64,000 nucleotides of DNA from Euzebyella marina (GCF_014855515.1 NZ_JACYFK010000004.1:62001-126000), one strand, 5' to 3'. Counted from the stretch's first letter, positions 1-9,536 are shown. Notes: a model not told the origin generated them from the letters alone. Made by a program: numbers and translations.

Positions 1-882
1 AAGAACGACAAAGATTATACCTGGCCCCTGCTCTTTCCGATGGTAAAGAGCGCCGTACGGGCTATGGATGCAGTACAGGAGTTTAGTCAAGAAAAGCTTA
101 AGAAGAAAGTCTCAAGATTTACGGTTTCGGGTGCCTCCAAACGTGGCTGGACTACCTGGTTGACCGGTGCCAGTGACAAACGTGTAGAAGCCATTGCGCC
201 TATGGTAATCGATGTACTGAACATGCCGGTGAGCCTCGATTACCACTTAGAATCTTGGAACGAGTATAGTGTTCAAATCAACGATTATATTAAACTTGAA
301 ATTCCGCAAACGGTCAACACGGGCGATGGGCAAGCCCTTACCCAAATGATAGACCCCTACTCTTATAGGGCAGACCTGACCATGCCAAAATTGATATTCA
401 TAGGCACCAATGACGAATACTGGCCAGTTGATGCCATTAAACACTACATCAACGATATACCAGGAGAAAACTATATTCATTATACGCCGAACGCCGGACA
501 TAATTTAGGAGGTGGTGAAGAAGCCCTAAAATCGCTAAGCGGGTTTTGGGCGCAAACCTTGGCTAAAGAGAAATATGACAACCTGAATTATAAAATCGAT
601 ACCGAAGAGCAAAGTGCTACTTTATCGGTCTCTTCTTCAACCGATAATTTGACCAATGCCTTTCTATGGACAGCCGATTCAACTGACCGTGATTTCAGGG
701 ATGAAGAATGGAGTTCAACGCCCATTAAGTTAAATGATGATGGTGAGGTTAGCGAGGAAATTGATTACCCAAAAACGGGATTCAAGGCTTTTTATATCGA
801 TTTGGAATATAAAGACATCAATGGTGGTACTTATACCAAAAGTACACGAATGTATCTGGCAGATGATGATGAAGTTTTATAA
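1..882 (+). CDS. PhoPQ-activated pathogenicity-related (PqaA-like) hydrolase, 5' end missing
   Basis: The reading frame is open from base 1, so the N-terminus lies outside the window; an ATG at 40 is internal. The visible part is the C-terminal portion of an alpha/beta hydrolase of the PhoPQ-activated pathogenicity-related family (PF10142). The nucleophile motif GASKRGW (Ser codon at 136) is followed by NDEYWPVD, which supplies the likely acid, and NAGHNLGG, which supplies the likely His. About 100 residues after the His form a beta-rich tail, as in family members. In marine Bacteroidota these proteins are usually secreted and sit in polysaccharide loci, but the substrate is not established. 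It is followed after 18 bases by a YdjC-type deacetylase on the same strand, so the two are probably co-transcribed. Family assignment is firm; function is not. Confidence 0.85.
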   Translation, partial: KNDKDYTWPLLFPMVKSAVRAMDAVQEFSQEKLKKKVSRFTVSGASKRGWTTWLTGASDKRVEAIAPMVIDVLNMPVSLDYHLESWNEYSVQINDYIKLEIPQTVNTGDGQALTQMIDPYSYRADLTMPKLIFIGTNDEYWPVDAIKHYINDIPGENYIHYTPNAGHNLGGGEEALKSLSGFWAQTLAKEKYDNLNYKIDTEEQSATLSVSSSTDNLTNAFLWTADSTDRDFRDEEWSSTPIKLNDDGEVSEEIDYPKTGFKAFYIDLEYKDINGGTYTKSTRMYLADDDEVL

Positions 883-900
883 AATTCTAATAGTATAGTT

Positions 901-1920
901 ATGAGCACCACATTATATAAATCACTGGTCTTTGGTATGTTAAGCGCTTCCGTTTTATGGGGGTGCAAAGAACAAAAAGATAAAAATGTCGCCATGGCCC
1001 AGTCAAATGAGGCCAATGTAGAAACTATGACTTGGGCCGAAAAATTAGGTTGGCCAAAAGGCAAAAAGGTTCTTATTCTTCATGCCGACGACATTGGTAT
1101 GTGTCCTGAAGCCAATATCGCCGCAAAAAATCAACTTGATGATGGCGATATTCAATCGGCAGCGGTTATGGTTCCGTGCCCGAATGCCAAAGAGTTTATT
1201 GCTTGGGCCATTGAAAATCCGAAAACAGATATTGGCCTGCATCTCACACTTACCAGCGAATGGAAAACCCATCGATGGGGTACGGTGACTGCCAAAGAAG
1301 AGGTTTCGGGACTATTAGACGAAACCGACCATATGTGGCACAAAGTCATTCAAGTAGTTCAACATGCCTCTGCGGAAGAAGTCGAAAAAGAAGTACGAGC
1401 TCAAATAGAGCAGTCCATCTCCTGGGGCCATCGACCCGATCATATAGATACCCATATGGGTACTTTATATGCCGACCCCAGTTATGTAGAAGTTTTTTTA
1501 AGAGTCGCGCAGGAATATCAAATTCCGGCAAATGTCATCGACATTTCCAATCCGGAAGTATTGGCAGGTTTTAGAAAAGAAGGTTATCCTTTAGATGATT
1601 CGGTGGTTAAAATGATAGAAGAATATCAATTGCCCAAACTTGATTTCTTCAGTAGTGCACCTAACGCAAAGACTTATGAAGAAAAAATCGATAATTTCAA
1701 AAAATTGGTCAACTCATTGAATCCCGGGCTCACCGAAATCATTTTTCATCCTTCGGTCCAGACCGAAAATTTAAAAGGTATCACTAACTCATGGCAACAA
1801 AGAGTATGGGAATCTGAAATGTTCGCCGACCCCCAATTAATCAATTTCTTTGAGAAAGAGGGAATCATCTTTACCAACTGGCTAGAAATCATGGAAAGGT
1901 TTAAAACCTCAAAGAAATAA
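901..1920 (+). CDS. YdjC/ChbG-family polysaccharide deacetylase, lipoprotein
   Basis: This 339-residue protein starts with a lipoprotein signal (lipobox VLWGC, Cys22). The mature part matches the YdjC family (PF04794; ChbG and HpnK), metal-dependent deacetylases of N-acetylated sugars such as chitooligosaccharides. Family motifs are in order: HADD at 61-64 (metal and catalytic Asp), GLHLTLTSEW near 105, HIDTHMG near 180 (metal histidines) and FHPS near 282. ChbG is cytoplasmic, whereas this copy appears to be tethered in the envelope, so it probably acts on oligosaccharides in the periplasm or at the outer membrane. It sits between a PqaA-like hydrolase and a sialidase-like lipoprotein on the same strand with short gaps. 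Deacetylation of an amino sugar is inferred from the family. Confidence 0.85.
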   Translation: MSTTLYKSLVFGMLSASVLWGCKEQKDKNVAMAQSNEANVETMTWAEKLGWPKGKKVLILHADDIGMCPEANIAAKNQLDDGDIQSAAVMVPCPNAKEFIAWAIENPKTDIGLHLTLTSEWKTHRWGTVTAKEEVSGLLDETDHMWHKVIQVVQHASAEEVEKEVRAQIEQSISWGHRPDHIDTHMGTLYADPSYVEVFLRVAQEYQIPANVIDISNPEVLAGFRKEGYPLDDSVVKMIEEYQLPKLDFFSSAPNAKTYEEKIDNFKKLVNSLNPGLTEIIFHPSVQTENLKGITNSWQQRVWESEMFADPQLINFFEKEGIIFTNWLEIMERFKTSKK

Positions 1921-1960
1921 ATCAAACCCAAAAATTCTTTAATACTTATCAATTAACCAC

Positions 1961-3043
1961 ATGCGCTTACTTATAATACTCACACTTGTGGCCTTGGCCT
2001 CATCATGTAAAGAAAAACCTTTTGAACTACCTGAAGACCAGCCTATCGAACATGAATCAGTAATAATGCAAGAGTTCATTTACGGCTTGGAAAATGCACC
2101 GACCCTCGAAGCCCATGCCTCTACTGTTGAGAAAAGCAACGGAACCGTTGTTGCTTCGTGGTTTGGCGGCACCAAAGAAAAAAATAAAGATGTCGGTATT
2201 TGGGTCTCTAGAAAAACTAATGATCATTGGTCAACGCCTATCGAGGTTGTCAATGGATTGCAGCCTGATGGGGTTACGAGATACGCCTGTTGGAACCCAG
2301 TTCTGTTTAAGCAAAAAAATGGACCGCTTTACCTATATTACAAAGTAGGGCCTAGCCCTCAAGAATGGTGGGGACTTTACATGACTTCCGAAGATGACGG
2401 AGCCTCTTGGTCAGAGCCGATCAGGTTAGCAGAAGGTATATTAGGGCCCATCAAAAACCAACCGATTACATTAGAAAACGGCGATGTGTTGTCGCCTTCA
2501 AGCACAGAGACTACGTCTGGAGATTGGACGATACATGTAGAGAGTAGTAGTGATTCATTGAAAACATGGGCAAGTACTCCACCACTGAATAATCCCTTAA
2601 AATTTGGTGCAATTCAACCGGTAATCTTTAATCATGGTCAAGGTCGATTACAGCTGTTGAGCAGAACGAAAAACGAAGTGGTTACAGAAAATTGGTCATC
2701 TGATTATGGAAAGACCTGGAGCGACATGGAAGCCACGAAACTACCTAACCCCAATTCCGGTATTGATGGGGTAAGTCTTTTAGATGGAAGGCATCTTCTG
2801 GTTTACAACCCTAATGGAAAAAATTGGGGCGACAGAGTTCCATTAAGTATAGGTATCTCTACAGATGGAAAAGAATGGAAGCGTGTTCTAGACCTTGAAC
2901 CTTTAAGGGAATCTACAGATAAAGAGAGAGAAGAGTACTCATATCCTACGGTCATACAGGCGAAGGATGGCTTAGTGCACATCGTTTATACCTGGAATCG
3001 GAAAACCGTTAAATATGTGGTTCTTGATCCTGCCAAACTTTAA
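1961..3043 (+). CDS. Sialidase-like BNR-repeat lipoprotein (COG4692-type)
   Basis: A 360-residue protein with a lipoprotein signal (ASSC, Cys16) and a six-bladed propeller of the sialidase superfamily. The blade-1 motif VASWFGGTKEKNKDVGIW is typical of the BNR/neuraminidase-like group COG4692. Asp-box sequences are visible as SEDDGASWSEP (about residue 145) and SDYGKTWSDM (about 247). Members of this group are annotated as exo-alpha-sialidase or BNR-repeat proteins and occur in many Bacteroidota polysaccharide loci; several act on sugars other than sialic acid, so sialidase activity should not be assumed. It is the third of three secreted proteins encoded in a row, and the next gene is antisense and convergent. 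Confidence 0.8.
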   Translation: MRLLIILTLVALASSCKEKPFELPEDQPIEHESVIMQEFIYGLENAPTLEAHASTVEKSNGTVVASWFGGTKEKNKDVGIWVSRKTNDHWSTPIEVVNGLQPDGVTRYACWNPVLFKQKNGPLYLYYKVGPSPQEWWGLYMTSEDDGASWSEPIRLAEGILGPIKNQPITLENGDVLSPSSTETTSGDWTIHVESSSDSLKTWASTPPLNNPLKFGAIQPVIFNHGQGRLQLLSRTKNEVVTENWSSDYGKTWSDMEATKLPNPNSGIDGVSLLDGRHLLVYNPNGKNWGDRVPLSIGISTDGKEWKRVLDLEPLRESTDKEREEYSYPTVIQAKDGLVHIVYTWNRKTVKYVVLDPAKL

Positions 3044-3065
3044 GTTTCAAATTCTTTGACAGATT

Positions 3066-3713
3066 TTAAAGAGAGTCAAATAGTTCTTTGGTCAATTCAC
3101 TATAGTTGTGAAATATTCCATCGGCAAGGGCTAATTTATCGATTGTCTCAGTATTCGGTATGGCCAAACATCTAATTCCTGCCGCCTTAGCCGATTTAAT
3201 CCCGTTTTCTGAATCTTCTATGACCATGCACTCACTCGCTTTGGCCTTCAATTCTTGCAGGGTCAACAAATACGGTTCGGGATCCGGCTTGCCCTTGGAG
3301 ACATTTTCTGCGGTTAGAATCACATCAAATGTATCGGTCAAACCCGTCAAACCTAAAGTTGAACTCACTTCAACCCTTGTAGAACTTGTTGTCAAAGCCA
3401 ACGTGTAAGAACTCGAAAGCCTTTGTATGCACTCGACAACTCCCGGATAAATTTTCAAATTCTCCTCGACAAGCCCCAAGTAGATTTCTGTTTTCTTTTC
3501 TATGGTACTCAATATATCAACTTGCTTAATGGCAAAGTCATTGAACAAATCGGTAAAAGCTGCTACATCTGTTCTTCCTAAGCAATATGTTCTATAGATA
3601 TCAGGAGAGACATTTAGACCCAACGTACCAAAAGCTTCTTTGGTCGCCATTTCATGACAATGTTCGTCATCGGTGATCACTCCGTTCATGTCAAATATGA
3701 TGTGGGTAGTCAT
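3066..3713 (-). CDS. HAD-superfamily hydrolase (beta-phosphoglucomutase-like), Asp+2 replaced by Asn
   Basis: A 215-residue cytoplasmic HAD protein with an alpha-helical cap, resembling beta-phosphoglucomutase and sugar phosphatases. Motif I is FDMNGVITDDE, so the nucleophile is Asp8, but the usual catalytic Asp two residues later is Asn10 (codon AAC). Motif II TTSST, the Lys of SKGKPDPEP and motif IV VIEDSENG are present. An upstream ATG at 3758 would add 15 residues, but a -7 box at 3744-3751 would place the transcript start between the two, so 3713 is preferred. It lies antisense between + strand genes and is divergent from fucI. Sugar-phosphate hydrolysis or isomerisation is plausible; the Asn points to a subfamily with altered chemistry. 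Confidence 0.85.
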   Translation of the reverse strand: MTTHIIFDMNGVITDDEHCHEMATKEAFGTLGLNVSPDIYRTYCLGRTDVAAFTDLFNDFAIKQVDILSTIEKKTEIYLGLVEENLKIYPGVVECIQRLSSSYTLALTTSSTRVEVSSTLGLTGLTDTFDVILTAENVSKGKPDPEPYLLTLQELKAKASECMVIEDSENGIKSAKAAGIRCLAIPNTETIDKLALADGIFHNYSELTKELFDSL

Positions 3714-3743
3714 TTTTACAATAGGAATAAGAAGTGGTAAGAA

Positions 3744-3751
3744 CAAAACTA
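3744..3751 (-). promoter_or_regulatory. Bacteroidota -7 promoter box for the HAD gene
   Basis: On the minus strand these bases read TAGTTTTG, an exact match to the TAnnTTTG -7 consensus of Bacteroidota. Transcription would start about 25 bases before the ATG at 3713. No clean TTTG -33 element is seen; TTTC lies about 22 bases upstream. Confidence 0.4.
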
Positions 3752-3889
3752 AAAACATACCTCTTATGACCTTGAAAGTATCTTGTTAAAAAGCTATATT
3801 ATATTAACCTCGCTCTTATTTGATTACCTCTATTTTTACATAATCAGTCAATATTTACTCAGTTTAACACAACTATTAAAACTTAAATA

Positions 3890-5677
3890 ATGGGGAACAG
3901 GCTCATAGGTCGATTACCAAAAGTGGGTATCAGACCTGTAATCGACGGTCGTGAAAGAGGCGTACGCGAATCTCTTGAAAAGCAATGCATGGCAATGGCG
4001 AAGAACGCCGCCAAGTTAATCGAAGACAATCTTAGATTTCCCAGTGGGGAAGGAATCAGTTGTATCATTGCTGATACCACCATCGGCGGGGTTGCCGAAG
4101 CTGCCATGTGTGCAGACAAATTTGAGCGTGAGGGGGTTGCCGTGAGCCTTACCGTAACCCCTGCTTGGTGTTATGGTACCGAAGTGATGGATGCCGACCC
4201 CAATACGATCAAGGCTATTTGGGGCTTCAACGGAACCGAAAGACCTGGCGCCGTTTATTTGGCAGCGGCATTGGCGGGTTATGCTCAAAAAGGCCTACCT
4301 GCCTTCAGTATTTACGGAAAAGAAGTGCAAGACGCCAACGATACCGAAATACACCAAGATGTTCAGGAAAAAATTCTTCGTTTTGTGAAGGCGGCCCTTG
4401 CAGTAGCACAAATGAAAGGCAAGTCATACTTATCCGTCGGTTATTCTTCAATGGGTATTGTGGGTTCGATGGTCGACCAAGGGTTCTTTCATGACTATTT
4501 AGGTATGCGAACCGAATTTGTTGACCAAAGTGAAGTGAACAGACGAATTCAGGAAAATATTTTTGATGAGGATGAATTTAAGAAGGCATATGAATGGACC
4601 ATCGAAAATTGTAAAGAGGGAAAAGACTATAACAGAGAAGATTTAAAAGGCAGTGCCGAAAGAAAAAAATGGGAATGGGAGACCGTTGTAAAAATGACCC
4701 TAATCATTCGAGATTTAATGATCGGGAACCCCAAACTGAAGCAAATGGGGTTTGGTGAGGAGTCTTTTGGAAGAAATGCCATCATATCTGGTTTTCAAGG
4801 GCAAAGGCAATGGACAGACCATATGCCCAACGGAGATTTCTCAGAAGCAATATTGAATTCTTCTTTCGATTGGAACGGGATAAGACAGGCATTTATGGTC
4901 GCAACAGAAAATGACAGTCTTAACGGTGTTTCAATGCTTTTTGGCCATCTATTAACGAATACTGCCCAAATATTTTCCGACGTAAGAACCTATTGGAGTC
5001 CGGAATCGGTTCTGAGGGCCACCGGAAAAAGCCTTCAAGGAAAAGCCAAAAATGGAATCATTCACCTTATCAATTCGGGGTCGACTACGTTAGACGCTAC
5101 GGCCCAACAAAAAGATTTAGCTGGTAACCCGGTCATGAAACCTTTTTGGGATATTACCACAGATGAGGTTGATAATTGTTTGAAAGCGACCCAATGGCCT
5201 CAAGCGGTCAAAGAATATTTTAGAGGTGGCGGCTATTCCTCTCAATTCAAGACCGACGGTGAAATGCCGGTTACTATGTGCCGTATCAATTTGGTAAAGG
5301 GTATAGGCCCGGTCTTACAGATTGCCGAGGGTCATACGGTAGTTTTGGAAGACGGAGTACATAAATTACTCGATGAGCGTACCAACCCTACGTGGCCTAC
5401 CACTTGGTTCGCACCAATTATTACGGGCAAAGGTGCCTTTAAAGATGTGTACAGCGTAATGGCCAATTGGGGAGCAAATCATGGGGCCATCAGTTATGGC
5501 CATATCGGGGCCGACTTAATCACCTTGGCTTCGATGTTGAGAATTCCGGTGAACATGCACAACGTAGCAGAAGAAAAAATCTTCAGACCTGCACTTTGGT
5601 CATCGTTCGGTGAAGACAAAGAAGGTCAAGATTATAGGGCGTGCAGTGCTTACGGCCCCATTTACGGAATCAAATAA
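3890..5677 (+). CDS. fucI: L-fucose isomerase
   Basis: A 595-residue cytoplasmic protein that closely follows Escherichia coli FucI (591 residues) end to end. It starts with [20 protein letters not shown] and carries [37 protein letters not shown] and [17 protein letters not shown]. It interconverts L-fucose and L-fuculose (and D-arabinose and D-ribulose) with Mn2+. The metal and catalytic residues E337, D361 and H528 of the E. coli enzyme correspond to Glu340, Asp364 and His531 here. No fuculokinase or fuculose-phosphate aldolase is encoded in the window, so the rest of fucose catabolism must be elsewhere. Its presence implies that fucose, or a sugar processed like it, is released by the neighbouring secreted enzymes. 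Confidence 0.96.
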   Translation: MGNRLIGRLPKVGIRPVIDGRERGVRESLEKQCMAMAKNAAKLIEDNLRFPSGEGISCIIADTTIGGVAEAAMCADKFEREGVAVSLTVTPAWCYGTEVMDADPNTIKAIWGFNGTERPGAVYLAAALAGYAQKGLPAFSIYGKEVQDANDTEIHQDVQEKILRFVKAALAVAQMKGKSYLSVGYSSMGIVGSMVDQGFFHDYLGMRTEFVDQSEVNRRIQENIFDEDEFKKAYEWTIENCKEGKDYNREDLKGSAERKKWEWETVVKMTLIIRDLMIGNPKLKQMGFGEESFGRNAIISGFQGQRQWTDHMPNGDFSEAILNSSFDWNGIRQAFMVATENDSLNGVSMLFGHLLTNTAQIFSDVRTYWSPESVLRATGKSLQGKAKNGIIHLINSGSTTLDATAQQKDLAGNPVMKPFWDITTDEVDNCLKATQWPQAVKEYFRGGGYSSQFKTDGEMPVTMCRINLVKGIGPVLQIAEGHTVVLEDGVHKLLDERTNPTWPTTWFAPIITGKGAFKDVYSVMANWGANHGAISYGHIGADLITLASMLRIPVNMHNVAEEKIFRPALWSSFGEDKEGQDYRACSAYGPIYGIK

Positions 5678-5730
5678 ACGTTATGGTACTTCCTTCGGTT
5701 GGCCTATCTTTAGGAACGACCTAAATAGAA

Positions 5731-7308
5731 ATGCGAAAACTATTTACCTATAGCATCATTATATGGTCTTTGGCCGGCTGCCAATCAAATTCAAAACCGA
5801 AAAAGGTTGACACAGCCGAGCCAAAGGCAACGCAGTTAACCGGTAGTGAATTGGCTCAAATACATTGTGCCTCGTGCCATAGTTATGTTTCCCCTGAAAT
5901 GCTACCAAAAAATATCTGGAAAGAAGATGTTCTACCGGCCATGGCACAGCGATTGGGTCTCTACACGAATGGCGTGCTCAACGATAGTATTTTTGGGAAT
6001 GCTGAAAATGCAAAAGTTGTGAAGCAGGCCCATATTTATCCTGAGCATCCGATTATTGCTCAAGAAGATTGGAGAAAACTTGAAGAATTTTACACTCAAA
6101 ACGCACCGGAGAAGGTACCCTCGCCTGTCTATAACGAAAGTATAGACCTCAATCTAAAACAGTTCGAATATCGAGAAGTTGAATTTGGCCACCGCCCACC
6201 CATGACCACCATGGTGAAAATTAGACCAAACCAAGAAGGCGTTCTCTTTGCCGATGGCAAACCAAAAAGTAACGTACTTTCTTTCTTAGATGCCCAGCAA
6301 CAATTGCAAAAAAACATACTTACTTTCAATACGCCCATTCAATGGGAACAAAAAGGAGATTCTTCTCAATTATTGAGTGTGGGTAAAAATATATTTCCGA
6401 ACGATTTGTCAAAAGGCACACTTCAAGGCTTATCAAACATAGGTGACGATTCGGCTCAAGTACGGTTAACTTCTATTCTAAAAGGTTTACAACGACCCGT
6501 ACATATGGCCTACGGTGACCTAACGGGCAATGGTCAAGAAGATATGGTCATTTGCGAGTACGGTGACCACACTGGTCAGCTTGTTCTGTACGAAAACCGA
6601 GAGAACCAATGGCAACCAAAGGTTATTAAAAAAGCATCCGGTGCTATTAAATCGGTCATTAAAGATGTCAATAAAGATGGGAAGCTGGATATAATTTGCC
6701 TCATGGCACAGGGCGAGGAAGGCATCTATTGTTTCGAAAACCAAGGTAACGGCAATTTTCAAGAAAAGAGATGGTTACAATTTTCACCGTTGAACGGTAG
6801 TCAAAATTTTGAATACATTGATTTTAATGGTGATGGTTTCGATGACCTACTTTATGTATGTGGTGATAATGCCGACAAAACCCCCATCTTAAAAGACTAT
6901 CATGGAGTGTACATATACCTGAACGACGGCGAAATGAATTTTGATCAAGCCTATTTTTTTAGAATGAACGGGGCTTATAACGCGCTACCAATTGATTTTG
7001 ATAAGGATGGAGATTTAGATATAGCAGCAATTTCTTTCTTTCCTGATTATGCCAATAGGCCGGAAGAAAGTTTTGTGTATCTCGAGAATAAAGGCAACCT
7101 AAATTTTAGTGCCCAATCTTTCCCAAAAGCCAGTAACGGTAGGTGGCTGGTAATGGATGCCGGAGATATCGATGGCGATGGTGATGTTGATCTGGCCTTG
7201 GGATCATTTGTCTATTTTTTGGCCAAAGGCGATACCACAGGTCTTAGCAAGAGATGGCTTAGTGAAAGTCCGTCTGTGGCAATTCTTGAAAATATGTACA
7301 TCCCCTAA
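5731..7308 (+). CDS. FG-GAP/VCBS-repeat lipoprotein with N-terminal c-type heme motif
   Basis: A 525-residue exported lipoprotein (lipobox SLAGC near residue 17). Residues 46-50 are CASCH, a c-type heme attachment site in a short cytochrome-like segment. From about residue 255 onward there are several FG-GAP/VCBS calcium-binding repeats: DLTGNGQEDM, DVNKDGKLDI, DFNGDGFDDL, DFDKDGDLDI and DIDGDGDVDL, consistent with a beta-propeller. Similar heme plus FG-GAP proteins recur in marine Bacteroidota and Planctomycetes, without an assigned reaction. It follows fucI by 53 bases on the same strand and precedes a CE15-like esterase. A role in electron transfer or in binding a glycan at the cell surface is possible but not shown. 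Confidence 0.8.
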   Translation: MRKLFTYSIIIWSLAGCQSNSKPKKVDTAEPKATQLTGSELAQIHCASCHSYVSPEMLPKNIWKEDVLPAMAQRLGLYTNGVLNDSIFGNAENAKVVKQAHIYPEHPIIAQEDWRKLEEFYTQNAPEKVPSPVYNESIDLNLKQFEYREVEFGHRPPMTTMVKIRPNQEGVLFADGKPKSNVLSFLDAQQQLQKNILTFNTPIQWEQKGDSSQLLSVGKNIFPNDLSKGTLQGLSNIGDDSAQVRLTSILKGLQRPVHMAYGDLTGNGQEDMVICEYGDHTGQLVLYENRENQWQPKVIKKASGAIKSVIKDVNKDGKLDIICLMAQGEEGIYCFENQGNGNFQEKRWLQFSPLNGSQNFEYIDFNGDGFDDLLYVCGDNADKTPILKDYHGVYIYLNDGEMNFDQAYFFRMNGAYNALPIDFDKDGDLDIAAISFFPDYANRPEESFVYLENKGNLNFSAQSFPKASNGRWLVMDAGDIDGDGDVDLALGSFVYFLAKGDTTGLSKRWLSESPSVAILENMYIP

Positions 7309-7325
7309 CTTATCAATCAAATTAT

Positions 7326-8654
7326 ATGGTAACTTTCAAGAAATCAAACTTTCATTTCATGTCATTTTTTCACAGAAAGGCCTTTTGGGCTTTTGCTTAC
7401 CTAATGTCGATTACATCATTCGCAAACGCGCAAGACTTGAACAAAAAAGTAGCCGGTATTGCTATCAATTATGATGAAAATAACGTTCCCGATTATCAAT
7501 TGCCTGAACTTCTCATCTCAGAGAACGGTGATAAGATTACTAGTCGTGAAGAGTGGTTCAACAAAAGAAGACCAGAGATACTGAGCCTGTTCAAAACTGA
7601 ACAGTTTGGCCTATTTCCTGAAAAACCCAAATTAAACTTTAACGTTTTTGAGAATGATGGTTCGGCCTTTAATAACAAGGCATCAAGAACTCAAGTGAGA
7701 CTGTTTTTTACGGAAGATACCACGAAAATAAAAGCCGATCTTTTAATCTATCTTCCAAAAAAGAGCAAAGGACCCGTTCCCTTACTCCTGAAAATCGGAT
7801 TTTCTCCCAACTCCAACGCGGTAGATGACCCTGAACTCAAAGAGGGTATGATGTGGACCCGTGAAGGGGAAAGAGTCCCTGCTTCTCAAGGAAGGGCCTT
7901 TAAACCCTTTGATGTAGAGAAGTTCTTAGATAACGGTATTGGGGTCGCGACCATTTATTATGGCGATATCGAACCCGACTATCCCGCGGGATTTAAGAAT
8001 GGTATTAGGGGCCATTATTTAGAAGAAGGCGAAGATTATCCGGCACCAAATGAATGGGGAACAATTTCGGCTTGGTCGTGGGGCCTTAGTTATGCTATGG
8101 ACTATCTGGTGACCAATGATCACATAGATAGCAAAAAAGTAGCTTTATATGGCATTTCAAGACTTGGAAAAACCGTCTTGTGGGCCGGAGCCATTGATCA
8201 AAGGTTCGGCATGGTCATAGCCAGCTGTTCAGGTGAAGGCGGTGCAGCTATTTCAAGACGGCAATACGGGGAAACAATTCACCACATGGTGCACCCCAAC
8301 CGCTATTTCTATCAATTTAGTGGAAGACGGGCCAAATATAGTTTTGATCCTAATAGCTCCCCTATCGATAGCCATATGCTCCTGTCACTGATTGCCCCTC
8401 GCCCGCTCATGTTACAGACCGGCGATACCGATTATTGGTCAGACCCCAAAGGAGAATTTGATGCTGCCGTAGCCGTAGAGCCCGTTTACGAATTGTTGGG
8501 TGCCGAAGGGCTGCAAACAAAAACTTGGCCCGCGGCAGAAAAACCGATTTTAAAAGACTTGGGCTATTATATGCACGCCGGAGGTCACGGCTCGCTGCCC
8601 AGCGATAACGATGTGTTCATCGATTTTCTAAAAATGCACTTCATCAACAAATAG
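7326..8654 (+). CDS. CE15-like glucuronoyl esterase / acetylxylan esterase-type hydrolase
   Basis: A 442-residue secreted alpha/beta hydrolase. The signal peptide ends at about SFANAQ; a second in-frame ATG at 7359 gives a more ordinary signal length and may be the real start. The nucleophile elbow is GISRLGK (Ser278), close to the GCSRxGK motif of CE15 glucuronoyl esterases. SCSGEGGAA follows, which is the second CE15 signature, and the likely catalytic His is His421 in HAGGHGSLP. CE15 enzymes cleave esters between glucuronic acid and lignin or other alcohols, but many marine bacterial members have unknown targets. It is 17 bases after the FG-GAP gene and 24 bases before the NIF3-like gene, consistent with one transcript. 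Confidence 0.78.
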   Translation: MVTFKKSNFHFMSFFHRKAFWAFAYLMSITSFANAQDLNKKVAGIAINYDENNVPDYQLPELLISENGDKITSREEWFNKRRPEILSLFKTEQFGLFPEKPKLNFNVFENDGSAFNNKASRTQVRLFFTEDTTKIKADLLIYLPKKSKGPVPLLLKIGFSPNSNAVDDPELKEGMMWTREGERVPASQGRAFKPFDVEKFLDNGIGVATIYYGDIEPDYPAGFKNGIRGHYLEEGEDYPAPNEWGTISAWSWGLSYAMDYLVTNDHIDSKKVALYGISRLGKTVLWAGAIDQRFGMVIASCSGEGGAAISRRQYGETIHHMVHPNRYFYQFSGRRAKYSFDPNSSPIDSHMLLSLIAPRPLMLQTGDTDYWSDPKGEFDAAVAVEPVYELLGAEGLQTKTWPAAEKPILKDLGYYMHAGGHGSLPSDNDVFIDFLKMHFINK

Positions 8655-8678
8655 TAAAAAGTATAACCTTAAAAATCT

Positions 8679-9536
8679 ATGCCGATGAAATCACCCACCA
8701 AAATATTCATCATTCTGCTTTCTCCTTTGCTGATGTACTGTCAAGAAAAAGTTTCCGCAGAGGAAACGATTCAAACGATTATCACCGAAACGGAAGCCGC
8801 AACCGTAAACAACACGGTCGATATAGTAAAAGAGGGAGACCCCGAAACCACTGTTAAAGGCGTTGTTACCTGTATGTTTGCGACTATGGATGTGCTCAGA
8901 AAAGCGGTCGCCAAAAATTGCAACCTTATCATTGCCCACGAGCCTCTTTATTATAATCATTTAGATAGTACCGATAAATTTCAGGGTGACCCCGTTTTTG
9001 AAGAAAAAAAGAAGTTCATTTTAGATAACGGCTTAGTGGTATGGCGATTTCACGATTATGTGCATCGCATTCGGCCCGATGCTATAATGTCGGGCATAAT
9101 CGAACGCCTAGGTTGGCAAGAAAACATTCAAGATGGCAATTATTACCAGTTTGAATTTCCTCAGACTACGCTCAATGAACTTTTGATTCAACTGAAAAAG
9201 ACCTTTCCTGATAATGCTTTTCACGTGGTGGGAAACAAAGATATGCCACTAACGAATGTGGCCTTTATACCAGGTGCTTCAGGTACCGATGCACATATTT
9301 CACAATTAAGAAAGAACGATGTTGATGTGGTGATTGCCGGGGAGGTTCCACAATGGGAAACTTATGAATATGTAAGGGATGCCGTTTTGCAAGGCCGAAA
9401 CAAAGCCATCGTTTTCTTGGGGCATATCAATTCTGAGGAAGCGGGAATGGAGTTTGCGGCCAAATGGATGCGTGATTTCATAACAGACATTCCCGTTGAA
9501 TTCATAGAATGTGAATCTTCCTATTTTACGTATTGA
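8679..9536 (+). CDS. Exported NIF3-like (DUF34) dinuclear-metal protein
   Basis: A 285-residue member of the NIF3/DUF34 family. The signature IIAHEPLYYNHLD (about residues 86-98) and the C-terminal FLGHINSEEAGMEF (about 247-260) supply the His, Asp and Glu ligands of the two-metal centre. NIF3 proteins are normally cytoplasmic (YbgI, GTP cyclohydrolase-like), but this one starts with KIFIILLSPLLMYCQ, which reads as a lipoprotein signal with lipobox LMYC. The gene is embedded among secreted hydrolases, and the M19 dipeptidase gene follows after 56 bases. An exported metal-dependent hydrolase or amidase-like enzyme is the simplest guess; no reaction is known. Confidence 0.8.
   Translation: MPMKSPTKIFIILLSPLLMYCQEKVSAEETIQTIITETEAATVNNTVDIVKEGDPETTVKGVVTCMFATMDVLRKAVAKNCNLIIAHEPLYYNHLDSTDKFQGDPVFEEKKKFILDNGLVVWRFHDYVHRIRPDAIMSGIIERLGWQENIQDGNYYQFEFPQTTLNELLIQLKKTFPDNAFHVVGNKDMPLTNVAFIPGASGTDAHISQLRKNDVDVVIAGEVPQWETYEYVRDAVLQGRNKAIVFLGHINSEEAGMEFAAKWMRDFITDIPVEFIECESSYFTY

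Noticed and set aside
1082-1574. Overlapping + strand frames of 68 and 104 residues inside the YdjC gene
   Set aside because: Rich in Arg, Ser and Cys with no domain, and fully contained in a gene with strong motifs; shadows of the real frame.
1961-3043. Naming the BNR lipoprotein a true sialidase (nanH)
   Set aside because: Only the propeller and Asp boxes are clear; the arginine triad of sialidases could not be confirmed and related proteins act on other sugars.
3714-3758. N-terminal 15-residue extension of the HAD protein
   Set aside because: Hydrophobic residues in front of the motif I strand are not expected in this cytoplasmic family, and the -7 box at 3744-3751 lies inside the extension.
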